The notes below the pieces were generated by a model that was not told the DNA's origin, searched no databases, and saw only the letters and a list, made by a program, of their open reading frames with translations. A stretch of DNA of 9,273 nucleotides from Campylobacterota bacterium (GTDB lineage: Bacteria > Campylobacterota > Campylobacteria > Campylobacterales > Sulfurovaceae): NCBI GenBank assembly GCA_003646525.1, contig QMKU01000034.1:1-9273 (forward strand). Direction: 5' to 3'. A program made the translations under genes and the position numbers. The first letter of the stretch is position 1, and each line of letters opens with the position of its first letter. Below are positions 4,872 to 9,273 of this stretch, one piece after another.

Positions 4872-4891
4872 GGTGCGTTGGCAAACGCACC
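4872..4891. repeat. Perfect GGTGCGTT hairpin abutting the HAD stop codon
   Basis: GGTGCGTT (4872-4879), loop GGCA, AACGCACC (4884-4891). On the minus strand it begins at the base right after the HAD gene's TAG (4894-4892). It may act as a terminator and belongs to a TAGGGTGCGTT..AACGCACC palindrome type common in bacterial genomes. Confidence 0.7.
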
Positions 4892-5359
4892 CTACCTTCT
4901 CAGAGTTGCAATCAGTCGATTGGGCTCCAAAAACAGTGCCAATGCGTCTGCACTGTTTTGGCAAATGATATCAGCATTTAGAAGTGCCGCTTTACTGCAT
5001 CCCTCATCACCTAGTACGGCGATGCCTATAGTGGCAGCAAGAAGCATCTTGCTATCATTGTTTCCATTGCCCATCGCTGCAGACTGTTCAGCCCCGAGAG
5101 TGGTGATGAAATCAGCCTTTTCCAGAGTGTGATCACTGCTTGTGAGGATCTTGATCTCTGCGCCGTAGCCTTCAAGTTGCGCTTTGACACTTCCAAAAGT
5201 ATCTGCCGTGATGACATGGAGTGTAAAAACTTTACTTAGCTGATCAAAAAGAGTCTTGATTTGAGGCAGTACGATGCCATCTTTTGCGATCGTTCCATTG
5301 TAGTCACAGACTATATCTGTAATCGTGATATTTTTGTAATGTGGTATCTCTATGGTCAT
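4892..5359 (-). CDS. HAD-superfamily hydrolase, soluble P-type-ATPase-like
   Basis: 155 residues from the ATG at 5359-5357, chosen because GAGGAG (5366-5371) sits 6 nt upstream; a longer frame starting at 5428 would run into the selD start codon and has no such site. HAD motif I is DYNGT with nucleophile Asp19 (D-Y-N-G-T, the second acidic residue replaced by Asn, closer to P-type ATPases than to typical phosphatases). Motif II is the Thr of VITAD (51), a possible motif III Lys is at 81, and motif IV is GNGNND (97-102). There is no cap domain and no membrane helix, so it is cytosolic. This matches the family annotated as soluble P-type ATPase (COG4087); the substrate is not established. It is divergent from selD with a 62-bp shared promoter region, which may link it to selenium metabolism, but that is inference. 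Confidence 0.8.
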   Translation of the reverse strand: MTIEIPHYKNITITDIVCDYNGTIAKDGIVLPQIKTLFDQLSKVFTLHVITADTFGSVKAQLEGYGAEIKILTSSDHTLEKADFITTLGAEQSAAMGNGNNDSKMLLAATIGIAVLGDEGCSKAALLNADIICQNSADALALFLEPNRLIATLRR

Positions 5360-5373
5360 CTTTATCTCCTCAG

Positions 5374-5398
5374 TGCTATAATCTGCACGAAGTATAGC
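5374..5398. promoter_or_regulatory. Face-to-face -10 boxes between HAD gene and selD
   Basis: Plus strand: extended -10 TGCTATAAT (5374-5382), giving a start near 5389 and a leader of about 33 nt for selD. Minus strand: TATACT (5398 to 5393), giving a start near 5386 and about 27 nt leader for the HAD gene. Both lie within 25 bp, so the two promoters would overlap. No good -35 box is seen for either. Confidence 0.5.
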
Positions 5399-5421
5399 CA
5401 AATTAGGGAAGCAAATAAAAT

Positions 5422-6453
5422 ATGACAAAGATTAAATTAACGGAATATAGTCATGGTGCAGGATGTGGATGCAAGATATCACCCATGCTACTCGAAGAGA
5501 TATTGACGAGTACGAGGACAGAGATCGAGTATTCTAGGCTACTAGTAGGCAATAGCAACAGAGACGATGCAGCAGCTTACGATTTGGGCAACGGAACCTC
5601 AGTTCTCTCCACGACAGATTTTTTTATGCCTATAGTCGATGATCCCTTTGTCTTCGGGAAGATCGCTGCGACCAATGCTATCAGTGACATATATGCCATG
5701 GGTGGGTCTCCTCTGATGGCGATCTCTATCTTTGGATGGCCGATAGACAAGCTCTCTGCCGAAGTGGGTCGTGCAGTGATCGATGGTGGTCGTGCCATCT
5801 GTGAAGAGGCAGGTATTCCTCTCGCTGGTGGGCACTCTATCGACTCTCCAGAGCCTATTTTTGGATTGGCAGTCACTGGATTGGTAGAGAATAAAAATTT
5901 GATGACCAATGATACGGCTGAGGTGGATTGTCTCCTCTTTCTGACCAAGCCTCTAGGTATCGGTATCCTCTCAACGGCTCAAAAGCAAAAGAAGATCGAA
6001 GGAGACGAGATAGAACCAGCGATCGAAGCGATGACCACACTCAACAAAATAGGTGCAGAGCTCGCAACACTAGAAGATGTTGTCGCCATGACAGATGTGA
6101 CTGGTTTTGGTCTACTAGGACACTTGAGTGAGATTTGTGAGGGTAGTGATATCGGTGCGACAGTCTGGTTCGACAAAGTGCCACTACTTCCCAATGTCGA
6201 GAAATATAGGCAAATGGGTTGTATTCCAGGTGGCGCACGAAAAAATTTCCTGAGCTATAGGGACAAAATCAGTGAAATGACAAAACCACAGCGTGAAATC
6301 CTCTGTGATGCTCAAACATCGGGGGGTCTGCTTGTCATTGTCAGAAAATCTGGCTTAAACACATTTATGAAAGTCACGGAAGAGGTAGGAATGAAGCTCG
6401 AACCGATCGGTGAAACCCATAAGCAAGGTGAGCATCTGATCGAGGTTAGATAA
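5422..6453 (+). CDS. selD: Selenide, water dikinase (selenophosphate synthetase)
   Basis: Makes selenophosphate, AMP and phosphate from selenide and ATP; selenophosphate is the selenium donor for both selenocysteine and selenouridine. 343 residues, full length for the family (about 347 in E. coli). N-terminal [13 protein letters not shown] (residues 9-21) carries the catalytic Cys15 and Lys18 (counterparts of E. coli Cys17 and Lys20) as ordinary cysteine, not selenocysteine. Metal-binding aspartates are at 49 (NRDDAA), 66 (TTD) and 89 (SD). GGHS (136-139), a [12 protein letters not shown] glycine motif in the C-terminal domain and [11 protein letters not shown] near the end are also present. 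GGGAAG lies about 10 nt before the ATG. It is the first gene of a two-gene unit with mnmH. Confidence 0.97.
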   Translation: MTKIKLTEYSHGAGCGCKISPMLLEEILTSTRTEIEYSRLLVGNSNRDDAAAYDLGNGTSVLSTTDFFMPIVDDPFVFGKIAATNAISDIYAMGGSPLMAISIFGWPIDKLSAEVGRAVIDGGRAICEEAGIPLAGGHSIDSPEPIFGLAVTGLVENKNLMTNDTAEVDCLLFLTKPLGIGILSTAQKQKKIEGDEIEPAIEAMTTLNKIGAELATLEDVVAMTDVTGFGLLGHLSEICEGSDIGATVWFDKVPLLPNVEKYRQMGCIPGGARKNFLSYRDKISEMTKPQREILCDAQTSGGLLVIVRKSGLNTFMKVTEEVGMKLEPIGETHKQGEHLIEVR

Positions 6454-7566
6454 ATGTCTGATCTTCTTCTGAGCGATGACTTCAAGTCGATTGTGCTTGC
6501 GAATAGACTATTAATCGATGTGCGTGCACCTGTAGAGTTCGGAAAAGGTGCTTTTCCACATAGTGTCAATCTGCCACTAATGAACGATGAAGAGCGACAT
6601 CTTGTAGGGATTTGCTACAAAAAGCAGGGAGACGATGAAGCTCTCAAACTTGGGCACTCTCTTGTCCGTGGCACAAACAAAGAGAAGCGTGTCAAAGCTT
6701 GGCAAGATTTGATCTCGGTACATCCAGATGCAATGCTCTACTGCTTCAGAGGAGGAGAGCGCTCACGAATATCACAGGAGTGGTTGACCGAAATAGGTCA
6801 TCATATCGTTCGCCTTCGGGGAGGATATAAAGCATTTCGGCGCTATTTGATCGAGGAGACGATCTCTGCCTCTGATCGCTTTGAGCCTATTCTACTAGGA
6901 GGACGCACTGGCTCAGGCAAAACAATCCTTTTGCAACAGGTCGATAATGCGATCGACCTTGAAGCTTTGGCAAATCATAGAGGCTCTTCTTTTGGGCGAC
7001 GAATCATCTCTCAGCCCAACCAGATTGATTTTGAAAATGCTCTCGCCTATGCCTTGATACAGAAGCTGGAATTGGGTTTTGGCAAACTTGTTTTTGAGGA
7101 CGAGGGGAGAAATATAGGTAAAAATTATTTGCCAAGTCATTTGGTTGACTCTCTCTCAAACGCACCGCTGATCGTCCTCGAAACACCCATACAAGAGAGG
7201 GTGGAGATCACCTTTGAAGAGTATGTCGTGACTGCTCAGGAGGAGTATCAGTCAGTCTATCCAGATACCCCTCTTTTGACTTGGAAATATGATATTAAAA
7301 GAGCGATGAAGCGTATCGAGAAACGCTTAGGCGGACTGCGATATCAAGCTGTTTCTGGACTTCTGGAAGATGCCTTCGATGAACAGCTCAGGAGTGGATC
7401 GCCAGAGCAGCACAAGGTATGGGTAGAGTACCTGCTCAAAGAGTATTATGATCCTATGTATGACTATCAGATACTCAAACGATCTGATCTGGTGCAACTA
7501 CGAGGAGGAAAAGAAAAGATCCTTGCTTACTTGCGAAAAAATAGATACTTGGAGCAGGGACTTTAG
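6454..7566 (+). CDS. mnmH: tRNA 2-selenouridine synthase
   Basis: Also called SelU or YbbB. It replaces sulfur with selenium in mnm5s2U at the wobble position of tRNAs, through a geranylated intermediate, using selenophosphate from SelD. 370 residues (E. coli 364). The N-terminal rhodanese domain (about 10-130) has the active-site loop CFRGGERSR with Cys97, the same position as in E. coli; the C-terminal P-loop domain has GGRTGSGKT (149-157) and then LEALANHRGSSFGR. The ATG directly follows the selD TAA with no gap; GAGG (6442-6445) inside the selD end serves as the ribosome site, so the two are probably translationally coupled. The last four residues (EQGL) and the TAG stop are encoded by the first arm of a 47-bp palindrome, so the natural C-terminus was probably modified by the repeat. 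Confidence 0.96.
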   Translation: MSDLLLSDDFKSIVLANRLLIDVRAPVEFGKGAFPHSVNLPLMNDEERHLVGICYKKQGDDEALKLGHSLVRGTNKEKRVKAWQDLISVHPDAMLYCFRGGERSRISQEWLTEIGHHIVRLRGGYKAFRRYLIEETISASDRFEPILLGGRTGSGKTILLQQVDNAIDLEALANHRGSSFGRRIISQPNQIDFENALAYALIQKLELGFGKLVFEDEGRNIGKNYLPSHLVDSLSNAPLIVLETPIQERVEITFEEYVVTAQEEYQSVYPDTPLLTWKYDIKRAMKRIEKRLGGLRYQAVSGLLEDAFDEQLRSGSPEQHKVWVEYLLKEYYDPMYDYQILKRSDLVQLRGGKEKILAYLRKNRYLEQGL

Positions 7567-7597
7567 TCCCATAAAACGGGACTAAAGTCCCTGCTCC
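7551..7597. repeat. Perfect 20-bp-arm hairpin containing the mnmH stop codon
   Basis: GGAGCAGGGACTTTAGTCCC (7551-7570), a 7-nt loop, and the exact complement at 7578-7597. Three more bases can pair (CTT/AAG) around a bulged T. The TAG of mnmH (7564-7566) lies in the left arm. It shares CGGGACTAAAGTCC and AGTCCCATAAAA with 2685-2753. There is no T-run, so it would be a poor classical terminator, but it is a very strong RNA hairpin. Confidence 0.85.
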
Positions 7598-7615
7598 TAA
7601 GGCTGTTTAAGATGT

Positions 7616-7778
7616 TAGGGGTCTGGTGTTGAGTGTTTTGTGAAGCGTAGCGGAATGAAACAGTCGATACCAGACCTCGCAAAACCCAGATTAATGAAAA
7701 CATGGCAACGATTCAACCGAGGTCAAGTGTTGAAAATCCACCCACTTCGTGAGTTGATTTTGCAACACATGACCCCTA
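7616..7778. repeat. Paired-hairpin element bounded by inverted TAGGGGTC
   Basis: The outer ends TAGGGGTCTGGTGTTG (7616-7631) and CAACACATGACCCCTA (7763-7778) are inverted copies with two mismatches. Inside are two hairpins: 7618-7677 (GGTCTGGT with ACCAGACC, plus TGTTT/AAACA) and 7721-7775 (GGTCA/TGACC, GTGTTG/CAACAC, AAATC/GATTT, closed by CAC TTC GTG). The GGTC-n3-TGTTG-like word occurs four times in alternating orientation. This is a BIME-like double unit between the convergent mnmH and RND genes and may terminate both. Confidence 0.7.
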
Positions 7779-7784
7779 CCGTGC

Positions 7785-9273
7785 TTAATTCATTGGTGTA
7801 ACCTTACTAGAGCTGCCCTTGAGTCTCTTCTCGTTCAAAAAGGCATAGAGAACTGGGAGATAGATGAGGTTGAGCACTGTACCCCATGCTAGACCAAAGC
7901 CCAAGGCAATAGCAAGAGGCTGAAAGATAACCGCTTGTCCTGTAGGGAAGAAGATCAGCGTAGCAAGTCCTACAAGTGTGGTGACAGAGGTTAGGATGAT
8001 CGGGCGGAAGCGTTTGGCAGAGAGGGTGTAGATATCTTCGGTATTTTTGGCATCCTTGAGGGTAATGAGCATGATAATGCCATCGTTGACCACGACACCT
8101 GCAAGTCCGAGGATTCCCACAAGTGAAGGCATACCGATATTGACATCTAGTAGTATATGCCCGACCATCACACCCAAAAGCGAAAAGGGAATAACAGAGA
8201 GTAGCATAAAAGATTCTCGAAAAGAGTTAAAGAGATAGAGCATCGAGAGCATGATAAGTACAAGTGCAAGAGCTGATGCAGAGAGCATATCATTTTTGAG
8301 TTCCGCTTTTTTCTCTTGCTCCCCTTTTTGGACGATCTTTATACCCTTCTCTTTGATCTCTTGAAGTATCGGTTCTAGTATCGTGAGCACCTCATCTGCA
8401 GTGATGACTTTGGGATCGATATTGGCAAAGAGATAGAAGTTTTTGACACCATTGTCTTTAGTAACTTTTTCAAATGCTTTGATTGATTCAAATCTTGCAA
8501 TCTCTCGGAGCGCAACACTACTACCATCTCCTAGAGGTATTCGCAGTGCTTCGAGTGTTTCTAAGCTATCCTTTCGTAGGCTTTTGACTTTGACTTCGAG
8601 GAGCCCTTCTTTGTTGAAGGTCGTGGAGATTTTGCGAGAGAGGTAGAGGTTTGCGATACTCTGCCCGATCGTCGCCTCATCGATACCGAGTGATTCACCA
8701 TAGGGGTTGATATGGAGTTTGATCTCATCGATACCAAACTGAACATTATCTGTGATAGTTATAACTCCAGATATTGTTTCGAGTTTGCGTTCGAGTCTAT
8801 GAATCGCCTGTATGATGGCTTGGTTATCTTCTGATATGAGTCCTATTTTGATATCTGCCTTGATAGGACCTACTTTTTGTTGAACGATAGAGAAGTCACG
8901 CAATCCAAATCGCTCTTGATAATTCTGTTTTTCGAGGTAGAGTGCCAGTTTCTTAGAGACTTCATTGGATTTTATCTCCCTGATTCTCTGCTCATTGTCA
9001 TAATAAAACGAGAGATACGGCGTAATATATTTATCTACGATATTTTGTGCTTTGAGTTTTTCCAGCTCTAGGGTGACATCACCCACATAGGGGTAGGTTT
9101 CACTATTTGAAGCACTGTCACGACGAAAACCTGCAACAGAACCAATATGTTTGATGTAGAGTTCTTCTTTGAGAGGGTACAGATCTGATTGTATCTGCTT
9201 TAGTATGTTGTTCATTGTTTCGACGCTAGTATTGGCATCTGCCTTGAGTGCGATATGGATGGTCTTGGAGTCA
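7785..9273 (-). CDS. RND-family efflux permease, C-terminal half (start beyond window)
   Basis: Inner-membrane proton-driven pump subunit of the AcrB/hydrophobe-amphiphile type. The frame is open to the right window edge (495 residues visible), so the Met at 9215 is internal. Visible: part of the second periplasmic region, then the C-terminal membrane block with five helices in AcrB order. These are TM8 near ALALVLIMLSMLYLF, TM9 FMLLSVIPFSLLGVMV, TM10 PSLVGILGLAGVVVNDGI, TM11 PIILTSVTTLVGLATLIF and TM12 PLAIALGFGLAWGTVLNLI, ending in PVLYAFLNE. At the place of the AcrB TM10 proton-relay lysine (Lys940) the sequence has Asn (VVVND), as in many non-AcrB RND branches. The TAA stop is at 7787-7785. 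The substrate cannot be told. It converges on mnmH across a palindrome-filled spacer. Confidence 0.9.
   Translation of the reverse strand, partial: DSKTIHIALKADANTSVETMNNILKQIQSDLYPLKEELYIKHIGSVAGFRRDSASNSETYPYVGDVTLELEKLKAQNIVDKYITPYLSFYYDNEQRIREIKSNEVSKKLALYLEKQNYQERFGLRDFSIVQQKVGPIKADIKIGLISEDNQAIIQAIHRLERKLETISGVITITDNVQFGIDEIKLHINPYGESLGIDEATIGQSIANLYLSRKISTTFNKEGLLEVKVKSLRKDSLETLEALRIPLGDGSSVALREIARFESIKAFEKVTKDNGVKNFYLFANIDPKVITADEVLTILEPILQEIKEKGIKIVQKGEQEKKAELKNDMLSASALALVLIMLSMLYLFNSFRESFMLLSVIPFSLLGVMVGHILLDVNIGMPSLVGILGLAGVVVNDGIIMLITLKDAKNTEDIYTLSAKRFRPIILTSVTTLVGLATLIFFPTGQAVIFQPLAIALGFGLAWGTVLNLIYLPVLYAFLNEKRLKGSSSKVTPMN

Noticed and set aside
5360..5428. N-terminal extension of the HAD protein to a Met at 5428
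   Set aside because: It would overlap the selD start codon and run through both -10 boxes; the Met at 5359 has a strong GAGGAG site 6 nt upstream and begins just before the conserved domain.
5449..5475. Selenocysteine codon in selD
   Set aside because: Residues 15 and 17 are ordinary cysteine codons (TGT/TGC); there is no in-frame TGA.
5577..5948. 123-residue minus-strand ORF inside selD
   Set aside because: Shadow frame opposite a strongly conserved gene; low-complexity content and no recognisable motif.
7616..7778. Integron attC site
   Set aside because: The ends lack the GTTRRRY/RYYYAAC core pair, and no cassette ORF or integrase is present; the four-word alternating layout fits a BIME better.

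Overview
The window reads like a chromosomal segment of a mesophilic, moderately AT-rich bacterium, probably a Campylobacterota member of the Sulfurovum/Sulfurimonas type. That placement is an inference from protein character, -10 boxes without clear -35 boxes, and gene content; no marker gene is present to fix it. Five substantial protein genes are recognisable: a long-chain acyl-CoA synthetase (minus, cut by the left edge), a TMEM43-family membrane protein (plus), a small HAD hydrolase of the soluble P-type-ATPase-like kind (minus), and selD plus mnmH (plus). The C-terminal half of an RND efflux permease (minus) is cut by the right edge.

Layout: 1-1469 acyl-CoA synthetase; 1470-3346 a long stretch with no large gene; 3347-4477 TMEM43 protein; 4478-4891 a second repeat-rich spacer; 4892-5359 HAD protein, divergent from selD (5422-6453) and mnmH (6454-7566); 7567-7784 a convergent spacer made of palindromes; 7785-9273 RND permease. 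The 1470-3346 stretch holds a possible 35-residue membrane peptide gene, decayed coding fragments, a 120-nt G-free tract, a group II intron-like domain I remnant on the minus strand, several palindromic repeats, a duplicated block of about 115-130 bp, and a startless small membrane ORF.

The functional core is selenium metabolism. SelD makes selenophosphate, and MnmH uses it to convert 2-thiouridine to 2-selenouridine at the wobble position of certain tRNAs. The two genes abut with no gap. No selA, selB or tRNA-Sec gene is visible, so the window itself supports only the selenouridine branch.

The most unusual content is the density of extragenic palindromes of several families: a GGTGCGTT hairpin, a GGACTAAAGTCC hairpin, a TTCCCACC..GGTGGGAACGAG hairpin, a TAGGGG..CCCCTA palindrome and a GGTCtggTGTTG paired-hairpin unit. 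They sit mainly between convergent genes. One supplies the stop codon of mnmH, and another starts at the base after the HAD stop codon.
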